From the NCBI GenBank assembly GCA_014529385.2, contig CM043953.1:116155049-116219048 (forward strand): 64,000 nucleotides of DNA. The letters are read 5' to 3'. The notes below the pieces were generated by a model, which made no database searches, was not told the origin of the DNA, and saw nothing but the letters and a program-made list of their open reading frames with translations. Below, piece after piece: positions 46,048-57,510 of the stretch. The position numbers and the translations under genes were made by a program. Numbering within the stretch: position 1 is the first letter of the stretch; each line of letters begins with the position of its first letter. This stretch comes from Adiantum capillus-veneris. Lineage: Eukaryota > Streptophyta > Polypodiopsida > Polypodiales > Pteridaceae.

Positions 46048-49000
46048 GTTCACATTTGCAGAGATGATGAAACTGAATGTTGTAATGTTATGGCATCTAT
46101 AAATGATCTTTGTGTATGGAAAAACCTTTATAAGAGTGCTTATGTTTTCAACATACATGAAGATGTGAAAGTTTTCTAAAATTTTCTATCAAAGTTATGA
46201 GTAGTTGGTGAGTTTGATGTGCCAAATGTTTAGTTTTTTTATTTAGAAAGATTTTATAGTCTTTTATTTTATAATTTGAGTTCATTGAGCTATTAAGGAC
46301 AATGTACATGGTCATAAGGCCAAATTTTGATCTGTAATCATAGGCAAATTTGCACTTTATGGTATTAACACCCTATGACCCTAAGGCCATAGGCTGGATC
46401 AAATTGTAATGCGCTATCATTATGTACTTTGTGAGAAACTTACGTTTTCAAATAATTTTACACTTGTAAAGATGATGAAACAAAGTTTTTTATTGTTTTG
46501 GTATCATGTACTAATGGCTCTATACTAGGTCCGTATGGCCTTAGGGCCATAAGGTTCCTTTTTAATGTAAGGATGCACAAAGATGAGATTATGACCATGG
46601 GGCCACAAGATGCAAGCAGAGAGCCATTTGGTCATCTTTGTATATAGCACATATAAAGATTATATCTAGTACACAAGGCAACTAGACCACCCTATGGCCT
46701 TAATGCCATATGGTTCCTTCTTGACATAAAGGTGTAAAAAGATGAGAATATTGTCTTTAAATACAAAATAGAGCACTTACAATTTAGGTTTATAAGCCCT
46801 CAGTAAGAGAGGACATCATATGACCTTGGCCATAGGGTCTTTTGCTAACAAAGAGAGCATCTTTTGGCCCTAGGATTACAAGGTTCTAGTACAAAGTCAT
46901 TAGTGCATAATGCTTTTGTATGTACTACCTAAAGCAACCTAACCATCATATGGCCCAAAAGCCATAGGGTTCTTTATTAACATAAAGGTGCAGAACGATG
47001 AGCATATGGTCCTTACCTAAGGAAAATTGACCACCCTATGGCCTTAAGGCCATAGGGTGATCTATTAGCCTAAGGGTGCAACAAGATGAGATTATGACCA
47101 TGTGGTCCTTACCTAAGGCAAATTGACAACCCTATGGCCTTAAGGCCATAGGGTTGTCTATTAGCCTAAGGGTGCAACAAGATGAGATTATGACCATGTG
47201 GCCACATAATTCCAATAGAGAGCCATTAGGTCATCTTTGTATGTAGTACATAAGGATCTTGTATGCAATTACACAAGGAAACTTGTGACCACCATAGGGT
47301 TCAAGCCCTCAATAATAGAGAGCATCCTATGACCCTAGGGCCATAGGGTTTTTCACCTACATAGAAATCATTCTTTGAACCTAGGGCAAAAGGCTTATAA
47401 GCCCACAATAATAGAGAGCATCATATGACCCTAGGGCCAAGGGTTATAGTACATAATGCTTATGTATGTATTACATAAGGCAACCTAACCACCCTATGAC
47501 CCTAAGGCCATAGGATTTTCTATTAGCTTGAAGGTGCCAAAAGATGAGCATATAGTCCTTACCTAAGGAAACTTGACCACCCTACGGTCTTGAATCCATA
47601 TGGTACCTTGTTAACTTAAGGGTACAACAAGATGACGGAATAAGATTTTGTAATATTCTGGCATCCACAAATGATCTTTGAAATCTCTTGTGAGAGTGCT
47701 TATGGTTTCAAGGTACAAGAAGATTTAAAACATTAAAAGTCTTTTAAGTTTTTTCATTGTTAGAAATATCATATGATCTTGATGTGAAAATTTTTGGTTT
47801 CTATATTGAAAGATTTCATCGTTCTTTGTTTTGAAATTTCAATTTATTAACTATCAACAAGGACAATGTGCACGAGAATCATAAGGCCAAATGTTGTTTT
47901 GTAACCCTAGTTTGACCAAATTATGGAATAAATTATCAAAATGTTATCGCACTTACAATTTGCTGAAAAATCCTTATGAGAGTGCTTATGTTTCCGAGAT
48001 ACAAGAAGATGTTTTCTAAAATGTTCTATCAATGTCATATGTAGCATATGAGTTCAATGTGCCAAATGCTTGGATGTTATATTAAATGAATGCATAGTTT
48101 CTTTGTTTTATAATTTGAGTTTAATGTGGTCTTTGGGCCATAAGATACCATTTGATATTCTTTTATACGTTTACTAAATGTAGCCACTTGAAGCCAAATT
48201 GTTAGAACTTTGCGATTTGTTTTTATGCAAAGCACCCTATGGTCTCAATGCAATAGGGCACCACCTCCATCTTCTATAAGACCTTTACCAATTGTAACTA
48301 TAAAAAGCCACATGATTTTCACTCCATGACACTCGCACCCTATGACCATAAGGCCACAAGGTGGCATAAGTGATTCCACAAATCACTCACTGTGTGTCGC
48401 TCAGATTTAGCACCCTAGGATCCAAAGTCCAAGGAGTCTACTTCCAAGTCACAAAGCAAAAACCAAAAGCCTCTTTGTTGAGAGCTGAAAAGAAAAACAT
48501 AAGCCTCTTCAATCACACTTAGGCTCAATTTATTGATAGCTTAAAAGAAAGGCCTAATTTTTTTAGGGAAAAAAAATTCTTTTGGAGAATTTTCTAAATT
48601 GTTTATCATTATAAATTACCACTCCACAATCTCAATGTCAAAAGAATCCAAGGGATCATATGTTATTAAATCCCTATGACCTTGAGGCTATGAGACAAAC
48701 AAGGTGATTTTTCTACAATTTACCACAAAAGGTGTCATGTAATATAATGGGTGCCATGTGTAGAATGTGCTCATTGTTTTAAAATCACAATTTGATTATT
48801 GACTGCATGATCATACAAGTTAAAATGATATTATATTTTTTGAATGATTCCAAATCTGAAGAAAAATATTTTAAACATAACTTGATCTCTGATGTACTCA
48901 TTTGAGAGTTTAAACATAACTTGATCTCTGATGTACTCATCATGTATCTTAAATATCATCACCAAAACTTTTGGTGTTGTTTATACTATCAATCTTTTTA

Positions 49001-50387
49001 TTTAACAAGAACATGCATGATATAGCTTGAAAAGTAACAAAGATTTATATTATGAGGTGCATCTTATTATGAGGATACTTTTCTGTTTAAATAGCATTGT
49101 CAGTTAATGGTTTAATAATTATGTCATATTGCTATGGTTTATTTCTTAGTAAATTTTTTTTGGAAGTGATGTAAACTACGAAAATGTTGTTTATGAATGA
49201 TAGTACTACAAAAATGGTGTTTGTTTAACACCCTCTGACTTGGAGATACTATACACTTAAACTTAGTACTTTGTTTCATATAAGATCAAGATCATCAGTT
49301 TTATGAAAAAGGTAGAGTACTACAAAAAGGTGTTTGTTAACACCCTCTATCTTGAAGACATCATACTTTGTACTTAGTGCTTTGTTTTACATGAGATCAA
49401 GACTTGTTGGTAATATTTGTGTCTACAATTCATATGATTTGGCATAATCGATGTACAGCAAAAAGAAAAACACAACAAATCATGTTTTTAAACACATTTT
49501 TTCCTAACAACAACTCTAAGATCTTCCATTAAAGTCTTAAAACATGTACTAAGGAGTATATATAGCATATATGTAAAGAATGTTAATCTCATGACCACAA
49601 ACTTATATGGAAAGTTCTTATATTATATTTGTATGTAAAGAAAAATTTGTACTTAGAACTAAAAAGTTATATTTATGTAAGTGTCTCATATAATAACTTA
49701 GGGTCACAAAAGAAATATAGTGCCATATGTAGGATGCTATGATCTTAGGACCATAGATTACTTTGGTATTACTATTTAAGTTTTCTAATTGTTAAATGTT
49801 AGTTATGGTGTTGCTATAAAATATTAAAATGTATAATTAAAACTTGATAGTGTTGCAAAGTTAAGACCATTACATTTTATTGCTATAAGTGTCTCATGTT
49901 ACATTATAGGGCACAAAATATATCAAATGGTACTATAGGTGCCATATGTGGCATCTTATGGTCTTAGGGCCATAGGGTACTCTATAGTATTGTCAAGCTT
50001 TTCCAATTGTTAATGTTAGTTATGGTGTTATTGAGATTTGATAGTGATGCAAAGTTTAAACTTAGTACTTTGCTATATAAGTAAATTAATATCATTGATA
50101 TTATAATAAGAGTTGATATTGGTGCAATAAACCTATATAGCTTAGTAGCTATCTTAATGGGTGTTGTTGGACACCTCTTCTTTTAGAGTGCCATCTCTAA
50201 AATCTTTGATTAAAGTTTTAAAAGCATTTATTTATTGCAAATCCATTTGCTATAACTTACATTAGTGGTTTTATTATAGAATATTAATTAGGAAAATCAA
50301 ATTAACAGGTAGAATATTGACATCACATCTAGACTAACGAGCCTTAAAAGAGTAAAATAACACAATCTTGACATCCCAATTTAGCAT
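46048..50387. other. Non-coding DNA downstream of second HAD gene
   Basis: It holds palindromes of the CCCTATGGCC type to about 48.4 kb and one at 49.97 kb. A perfect 31-bp direct repeat lies at 48870-48901 and 48909-48940. A tandem pair of roughly 114-bp units at 49202-49430 each carries a GGTGTT...AACACC hairpin. The rest is AT-rich, and no gene is seen. Confidence 0.6.
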
Positions 50388-52560
50388 TTGGGAAACAGGA
50401 TTTTCCCAAATTATCTAAAAGAGTGTTCACTAAATAACTACCAAAGGAGCCAGCCACAACGGTTAAAGATAAAGAGGGCATGGCAGCCTCATCGACTCAA
50501 AAGGAAAAAGAAGATGAGGTCTTTGCTCAAAGCATCAAAAGAATTTTGGAACCACAACCACCACATCCACAAGAAATTGTACAGATTCACCTACCCTTTG
50601 GTGAAGTTCTAGAGCCAAGGCAGAAATCCCCCTCATCAAGGCAAATTGTCAGGATACACACTCTCACGCTAATGATAGACCCCAGCCAAGAAGAAGCCTA
50701 TGAGGTGGTTAGGAATTTTGATTTTAACTAGGTTATGCAAACACTTAGTAGGCGGTTTCAATGCCACAACTGGTGATAAAAGAAAGAGAAACAAGGGCGG
50801 AGTAGGCCCAAAAAGAACAATTGACCGCAGATTATTGATCTTTGCCGACAATTAGAAAATATGACCCAAGAGAGAGACTGCAGTGCTCAAGAGATTCAAG
50901 TTCTTATAGAGGATATGATGGACTTGCAAGGGCAGCTCACTCAAAAAGAAGAACAATGTGATGAGCTATTGAAAAAGGAAAGAAATCTGCACGAGCAGAT
51001 TAGATATGAAGATTCAAGGTTTAAAAGAGTAAATGCTTCATACAACATTTTCAAAAACACCTTGACAACACTATTGCAAAATCAAGAACCCTCTGCAACA
51101 GGTCCATCTAAATCAGATAGTGCTACATTGAACACATTAAAGGCACTACAAGAAGAATCACAACAAGAAAGACTATGCAGACAGTTGCTTGTATCTGGGA
51201 TGATGGCCCAAGCAACAACCCATGAATTAGAAGTCAAGGAACTTGAAGAGAAATTGGCCCAAGCTAAGGCTAAATTACAGATTCAAAAAGAAAACACAGA
51301 CACGCTACTGCAAGATAAGAAAAAAGATATGTGTTCTCAAGCACATTCAGGTCACCCAAGCACAACAAAGACCCATATCCATATACAGCTGTCAGACATG
51401 CCTGATTTGCCAAATCTACCAACAAACACTTCTCAACAAGAAGAAGGTGAACAAGGGCTAGCCCCAAATTAACTCAAACCATTGAAGACATGCCTAAGGG
51501 GCTTGCTAAGGATTTCATTGTCTATGAAATCAAAGTCACGAATTCAGCAGTTTTGGCATTCCCACAGCCAGAGGATCAGGTAAAAGAGGTAGGCCATGAA
51601 ATGTTGCCACTGCCATTGATGAGACACAAAGCCAACCTATGGAAACAAAAAATGAGGCCAGTACTTAATAGAAATGATGAAGGTGGCTATGAGGGAGTCA
51701 CACTGATAATGGAAGAAGGCCAAGCATCTGGTGGATGACCACCCAAAGTGGTATAATAAGTGGTTGAGGGAGCGCCTGTAGGATATGACCAACTATCATA
51801 ACGCTCCCCAACACATCCAGATTGACCCAACATTCTACCCTATCCCAATACAATTCACATGGCTAGAGTTTGCAATCTAGAAGGCCAAAGTTTGCAATCT
51901 AAAAGGGCAAAAGAAAATCAGTGCTGAACTATCCAATTTTGACAGCTCAAACCCTTCCAACCCAAACATATATGCTACATTGAATGCTACAATCAAGCTA
52001 CTAAGGGATGTCCCAAACCTAGCATGTGAGATGTTAGTAAATATTTCCCAAACAATCATTACATGCATCCAAGTGTTTAAAGACACCAAAGATGATGATC
52101 ATCTATGGAATCTTTTTTTAGAAGGACAATATGGAATTGCTGGAATCTGCAGGATTTGCCATCAAGGAACATCATAATGGCCATGTATTCAAGATTGGCA
52201 TACCTGCCATCCTAGTATCTAAAAACATTTGAAGAATCTTTTATCACAAGGTTTTTTGAAATTGACACAACCATTTTTCACCCTATGGAAAAAGACCTCA
52301 TTGCAAGGTACATAGCATATCAAAGTACATTGGCGGAAAATACATTCAAGCAATAGCTATAAGAAATCAAGGCAACAACGAGCACAAGGAGCTTCAAAAC
52401 CAAGCTCACTTCTTTAGAGCCACATCAACAACCACCAAAGTACATGCACAAGGACATGCATCGGCTAAGAAGGGGAGAATGTTTGGCGAGACGATTGAAG
52501 CTACAGGCACCCTCCTAGTCAAAACTCCAACAATTTTCAAACCTTGTATTATTTCATTGT
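50388..52560 (+). pseudogene. Degenerate coiled-coil protein gene
   Basis: Consecutive broken frames are seen (50480-50731, 50861-51472, 51490-51738, 51880-52177). The best piece, MTQERDCSAQEIQ onward, has about 130 residues of heptad-like coiled coil rich in Glu, Gln and Lys, then a Pro/His/Thr-rich tail. Later fragments contain WYNKWLRERL and FTWLEFA. The pattern, a coiled-coil N-terminus plus short conserved helical bits, would suit a retroelement Gag or the N-terminal protein of a DNA element, but I recognise neither. Many stops show it is dead. Confidence 0.4.
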
Positions 52561-52665
52561 AGAGGATTTCCTGAGTTAAACCCAAAGCCATGTAATTTTT
52601 TGGATATTTTTGAGAGAGTCAAGTGTACAAATAGGTGCTATTATAGAATATATGTTTTCGGACGG

Positions 52666-52884
52666 ACAAAGCCCTTTGTAAAGACTTAAGTATAGAGGTC
52701 ATTTTCCTAATGTGTACACTATCATTATTTTGAAGAGAACTATTGGCGTACATAGTGAGCCACCACCTCTCTTTACAAAGCCCTTTGTAAATACCTAAGT
52801 ATAAAGGTCATTTTCCTAATGTGTACACTATCATTATCTTGAAGAGCACTATTGGCATACGTAGTGAGCCGCCACCTCTCTCAT
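52666..52884. repeat. Tandem pair of 109-bp units
   Basis: Units start at 52666 and 52775 with ACAAAGCCCTTTGTAAA and end in CACCTCTCT; they differ at about ten positions. The segment lies just after the decayed coiled-coil gene and could be duplicated LTR-like DNA. Confidence 0.8.
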
Positions 52885-53490
52885 TCTTGTATCTATAGCC
52901 ATTGCGGCCACAATAATCTAAATTGAGCTTTGATTCTTGCTTTGTGTTTCTATTACTGTGCTCTATCATTTAAGTGTAATCTTAATCAATGTTATGTAGA
53001 ATCAAAATTGATCAATTTTTAGCTTAAATTGTTGATTTAAGGTTAGATAAGTGTACTTTATGTTGTTTTGACCATTAAAGAGGCTTTAGGGACTGTAAAA
53101 CAACCCTTTAGGAGCAATCTGTACCTATTTTTGTGCAATTTAGGAACATGGATTGCGATACATATCCCCCTCCAAAATGTTGTGACAGTCATAGAGTATG
53201 TTCTTGTTAGGTTCATGTAGCTCCCCTTCAAGTTTCGTGCTAATCCAAGTTGATTTGCATGGTGAACGAGGGTGATGACCTTTGAGCTATGTAGAAGGAC
53301 ATAGGCAAATTACTTGGCTTTAGCATGTTTGATTGGCTAGTTGAGTTGGTGTAGCATCTTCAAGTTCATTTTAGTAGGGTTGACATCCTATTGAGTTTCC
53401 ATGCCTCATTCGAGTTGCTTCCCTAGTATCAATTTGTATGTTGATGCATGAAGGCTGTGCTATGGACATCTGTCCTCACGGTGACCCCAT
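52885..53490. other. Anonymous spacer
   Basis: No gene, terminal repeat or recognised motif was found here. Confidence 0.4.
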
Positions 53491-53931
53491 AGCTCAATAA
53501 TAATAAAGCCATTGGCAAGTCTAAAAAGATTCCATTTCTAAGACTATGGTGTGCATCATATCCCACATAGTGGACTCGATAATTCTTAATAACAAAATCC
53601 TAATCCCACTTACCCTAATATATGAACACAACCAACAATTTATAGGCTACTTAAGGACCTCTCTTCTTGAGCAAGAAAAGAGAAACCAAATTCTTTGATA
53701 CCAATGTAATGAAATTGGGTTATTTACTTTGCTTATAGAGGAAATAGAAGCATTTGTGTAGATAGAGAGAGTTCTGGGTTGGAGATTACAACCCAGAACA
53801 AGTTCCTAGTTAACATGGCATGATCAATAACTTGTAAAAGAAAAAGTGAAAACATGGATACCAAAGATAACATAGTCGAGTACATCTTGTGGCACTTCCA
53901 ACACACAAGAGAAGCCTAAAATTCACTCTAG
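53490..53931 (-). mobile_element. Remnant of an older related chromovirus
   Basis: 53490-53700 resembles the DNA just inside the 5' LTR of the younger element (61050-61275), including the CTCTTCTTGAGCAAGAAAAG block. A PBS-like TTGGTATCA (minus) lies at about 53699-53707. From 53708 the sequence TGTAATGAAATTGG begins an LTR clearly related to the younger one but diverged. It stops at 53931, where the younger element inserted. Confidence 0.65.
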
Positions 53932-55637
53932 TGTAATGAAATTGGCCTAATTACTTAGATTGTAGTGGAAAATGAATAACATAGTAGGCACTTCATTGAG
54001 AATAATCCTTGGTGTAGATAAGAGAGAGTGCTTCGATGGAGAGAGCAACATTAAACACATTTTTTAGCTAACATGGCATGAATAATAACTTGAAAGAGAG
54101 AGAATTAGAGCAATTGACAACATTTGAGGACCGGATTTACTTGGAGCCGGTCCCCCCTCCAAAAGGCTTTTGTATTATAGTTTCTCCCATCGAGAGAGAC
54201 TTGGTACAATACAAAATGGTGTGTTTCTTGAGACCTTATTTGGTGGTATGAAGATGGAAGCTTCATACACCAAGCAATTATGCTAATAACACTTTGCCAA
54301 CATTTAAAAGAACTTGAACCAGAACCCTCTATCCCAAGACCTCAAACACCATGAAAGGTGAGGAGAGCTGGCAGGGATCAAAGAAGAGGAGAGAAGGAGA
54401 AGTATTTCTACAAGAAAGCTTTCATTCCCCTTACATAATCACTCATAGATAGCATAGCTTAGCTTACATAAAAGTAGAGAAGATGTTAGCATGCATTGAG
54501 CTTGGCTCTTGGTTGGATTTGCATCCATGTCCAAGAGGTGTTGATGTAGGCCTTCTCCTCCATAGCCAAGAGAGAGAAGCTTTTGTGCTTTGCCACACAC
54601 AATAATGAGCATAAAGGGGGGCGTGGGATTTTTGTGAGAGAAGGGGGAATTCGATTTGGCCCACTTACACTAGCTGAGTGCTCATTGGATGCTTTTGGGG
54701 CTAGCCAATGGTTGCCCTTGGTCTTTTGAAGCAACATAGCTAGCCTTGTGACAAGTGTCCTTCATACCCCTATTTTCCAAGCTTTAAACCATTTAAAAGG
54801 AATTAACTAATCCCTCATTGGACCCCTCGGTCAATTGGCCAATAGGAATTAAGCTAGCCCATGGGCTACTTAATTCTCATTGGACCCCTTGGTAGGCCAT
54901 CCAATAGGAATAAATCAAAATCAAAACCTGAATCTAGAATTGAAAATGCCTTTCCTAATAAAATATATGGTTAATTGAATTATCTGAATGCTCATTGGAC
55001 CTTTTAGGTGGTTGGCCAATGAGAATTAAGCATGCATTGGCTAAGGTGTTGACATGTGTCCAAGAGGCCTTAGGGGGTGGTATGGTCTAGTGAGAGAGAG
55101 AGACCCTTCTTCTCCCTCATCCCCTATCTAAAGGGCTCACCCCCTCTCTTGTAGGCCACTTTTTGACTTTTAGGACTTAAGCACCTTACCCAAGGTGCTT
55201 AGTCAATAAGCACCTTAGCATAGGTTCTCACCTTGGAAATGGACAAAGCAATTTTGATGTCCTAGGCCTAAATACTTGTTACACTAACCCTTGGAGGGTT
55301 TAATGAAGCAAACCCTGAGGTTTAAATGCTCATTATGTGTACTTCCCCTTTTATAGGGTATCTCCATCTGGACCCTTCATGAGCAGGAACTGTCTCCCTT
55401 TTGGTCCCATTTAGAGATGATCCTAAAGCACTTCTTGTACCTAGCTCTTGGATAGATTATATCCCTTTTAGCCCCATCATAGAGATTCCATCATCTCTCA
55501 TCTAGGCCTTCGTTAATATGGTCATAAAAGCACATATCTATATTCTAGCTCTTGTTCCCCTTTTATCTCCCCATATTAAATGATCAGTTTAACATGAGAA
55601 AATCATTTGGTGGAGTTAGATATTAGATTTCATGACA
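53932..55637 (-). repeat. 3' LTR of the chromovirus
   Basis: Direct repeat of 61281-63121. On the minus strand this is the downstream LTR. A purine-rich tract, AAGAGAGAGG (minus), lies directly next to it at 55640-55652 and is the likely polypurine tract. A Pro/Ser-rich open frame at 54464-54737 (minus) is LTR sequence, not a gene. Confidence 0.92.
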
Positions 55638-55652
55638 TTACCTCTCTCTTGA
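55638..55652 (-). other. Polypurine tract
   Basis: Minus-strand AAGAGAGAGG directly precedes the 3' LTR, the expected site for plus-strand DNA priming in retrotransposons. Called by position and composition. Confidence 0.6.
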
Positions 55653-56000
55653 AATCATAGTTGTCCTTGACTATGAGCTAAGGGAGGTAAAGCATAGTTA
55701 TTAGTCCATTTGTCTTAGCGGGTAGAGCATCCCTTTTTACCCTACGACATCTTTCCAGAATGGATGACTAGTCCATTTGGTGCTTGAGAGACACCATCTG
55801 CCGCAAGCATGTCTGCTCCTTATTCCATATCACACTTCCTAAGTAGAGTGACAAACTCTACTTGGTGTTTGGGAGACGTCATCGCCACGAACATGATCCT
55901 AAGCATGCATACTTCATTAATTTGTGCACAATAAAAACAAGAAAAAGAGTCTTATAGGACAAAAACTTTGTACATTAAATACATTTACATTTACGTTTGC
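55653..56000 (-). other. Chromovirus 3' untranslated internal region
   Basis: Non-coding segment between the chromodomain stop and the 3' LTR. It contains repeated TCCATTTGGTGCTTGAGAGAC-like pieces (about 55770 and 55860), shortened here. No frame is seen. Confidence 0.5.
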
Positions 56001-56801
56001 TTACTCAAGTGAGTCATTATAAGCATTGACAAGGTGCATACTATCCTTTAGCTGAGTTCCTTGCATCCATTTAGCATCTTCAAAAGGATAATTTTTAAAT
56101 TTAAGAAGATATCGTCGAATAGTCTTACCATGCCTTAGTACCTTGTCTTCATGTCTCAAAATAGACTCGGGCTGAAGTACCTCTTCTTGATCTTCCACTT
56201 CAGGAGGGTCTTCCGTTATGGCTTCACTTGGTGTCTCTCCTTTGTAAGGCTTAAGTAGGCTTACATGAAAGGCATTGTGGATAAGCAAGTGGTTGGGAAA
56301 CTTTAATTGATAAGCCATCTCGTTAATTGGCTTAAGAATTTGAAAGGGACCATAGTACCTTTTTTCTAGCTTAGCATAGTACTTTTGGTGTCCCGTAGGA
56401 TTCTTGCCCGAAGTATGCCTTAAACGAGCCTTTGGGAATTTGAGCAAGACCAAATCATTTTCCTTAAAAGCTAGGGCTCTTCTATGCTTATTAGCAGTAG
56501 CCTTTTGCTTTTGTTCGGAGATGGATATAGCCTCTTTAAACTTTTGAAAAGATTCTTTTAAATAATGGCTATACTCATTTGCGGCGAAGATCTTCCCATG
56601 TACTTTAAGTAGCAAGGGACTTTTAGGTCTTCCCTCTATCACCTCAAAAGGTGCTTTCCCTGTAGAGGTATGTACAGTGTTATTGTAAGCATACTCTACT
56701 AGAGGTAGGTAATCCTCCCATTGAGAGCATTGATCTACTTCCGTTACATAGGACTTTAGTAGATCAAGAATCGTTGGATTGGCTATTTTCACTTTGGCCA
56801 T
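56001..56801 (-). pseudogene. Chromovirus integrase C-terminus and chromodomain
   Basis: The frame follows a one-base shift right after the integrase catalytic Glu (DGQSE, about 56800). It contains WEDYLPLVEYAYNN and TGKAPFEVIEG, typical of the chromovirus integrase core end. The GPF block RYYGPFQILKPI and HNAFHVSLLKPY follow, and then a chromodomain (ILRHEDKV, then YLLKFKNYPFEDAKWM). Chromodomains of this class bind methylated histone H3 and steer integration to heterochromatin. It ends with TAG at 56001. Confidence 0.9.
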
Positions 56802-57510
56802 CCGTTTGTGGGTGATAGGTCGAAGAGAAATTCAATCTAGTGCCTAGATTCTCAAAGAGACCCTTCCAAAAATTATTGGTCATTCGAGGATCTCTGTCCG
56901 ACACAATGGATGTTGGCAAGCCATGGTATTTGAAAATTTGTTATATGAAAAGAGTTGCCATTTGGTGTGCCTTAATAGTATTTTTGGCAGGTATAAAGTG
57001 AGCTTGTTTGCTAAACCTGTCGACTATTGTCCATATTCCCATAATCCCATGGATAGACTTAGTCAATCCAAAGATAAAATCCATGGATATGCTCTCCCAT
57101 GGTGAATCAGGGATAGACAATGACTGAAGCAATCTAGGTTGCTTCCCTCTGTCAAACTTTGTCTTTTGACATATCACACATTTTGAGACATAATCTGGAA
57201 TGTCTCTTTTCATGGTAGGCCAATAGAAATATGTTTCTATTGCCTTTAATGTAGTTTGAATCCCTCTACGCACCGCATAAGGAGGAGCATGTGATTCATA
57301 CATTACTTTCTCACGAAGTGAGTGTGTAATGCACAGTCTATTGCCATAGAGAAGGTAACCATTTTCTAGAGTAAATGGTTCCTCTTTCTTCCCTAGTGCA
57401 ATGGTTGAGATTACATCTTTGAAATCTAGATCAATTGCATACTCATCTATCATAGAAGATAGATCATTGTGAGTAGCTATTGATATAGCATTTACCTTTG
57501 GCCGTCTCGA
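56802..57510 (-). pseudogene. Chromovirus integrase, zinc finger and catalytic core
   Basis: On the minus strand, the H2C2-like region contains HAPPYAVRRG and CVICQKTK. The catalytic core has MDFIFGL (first Asp), VSDRDPR (second Asp, outside the open piece) and TDGQSE (Glu). A TAA after MATLFI (about 56938) and the shift near 56795 disrupt it. The enzyme would insert the cDNA into host DNA. Confidence 0.88.

Larger units (their letters stand above)
41400..48700. repeat. Palindrome-studded region (CCCTATGGCC / GGCCATAGGG)
   Basis: At least twenty imperfect palindromes built from ACCCTATGGCC and GGCCATAGGGT occur, usually 25-28 bp, spaced irregularly. Two are perfect: 28 bp at 47032-47059 and 34 bp at 47125-47158. 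They sit in longer direct repeats (about 0.65-0.8 kb units near 41.45, 42.12 and 43.85 kb; a 97-bp unit at 47.01-47.20 kb). The region surrounds the HAD gene, and isolated copies continue to about 49.97 kb. Confidence 0.9.

Noticed and set aside
54464-54737. Minus-strand frames in the left LTR, with relatives in the right LTR
   Set aside because: They lie wholly inside LTR sequence and are not conserved as proteins.
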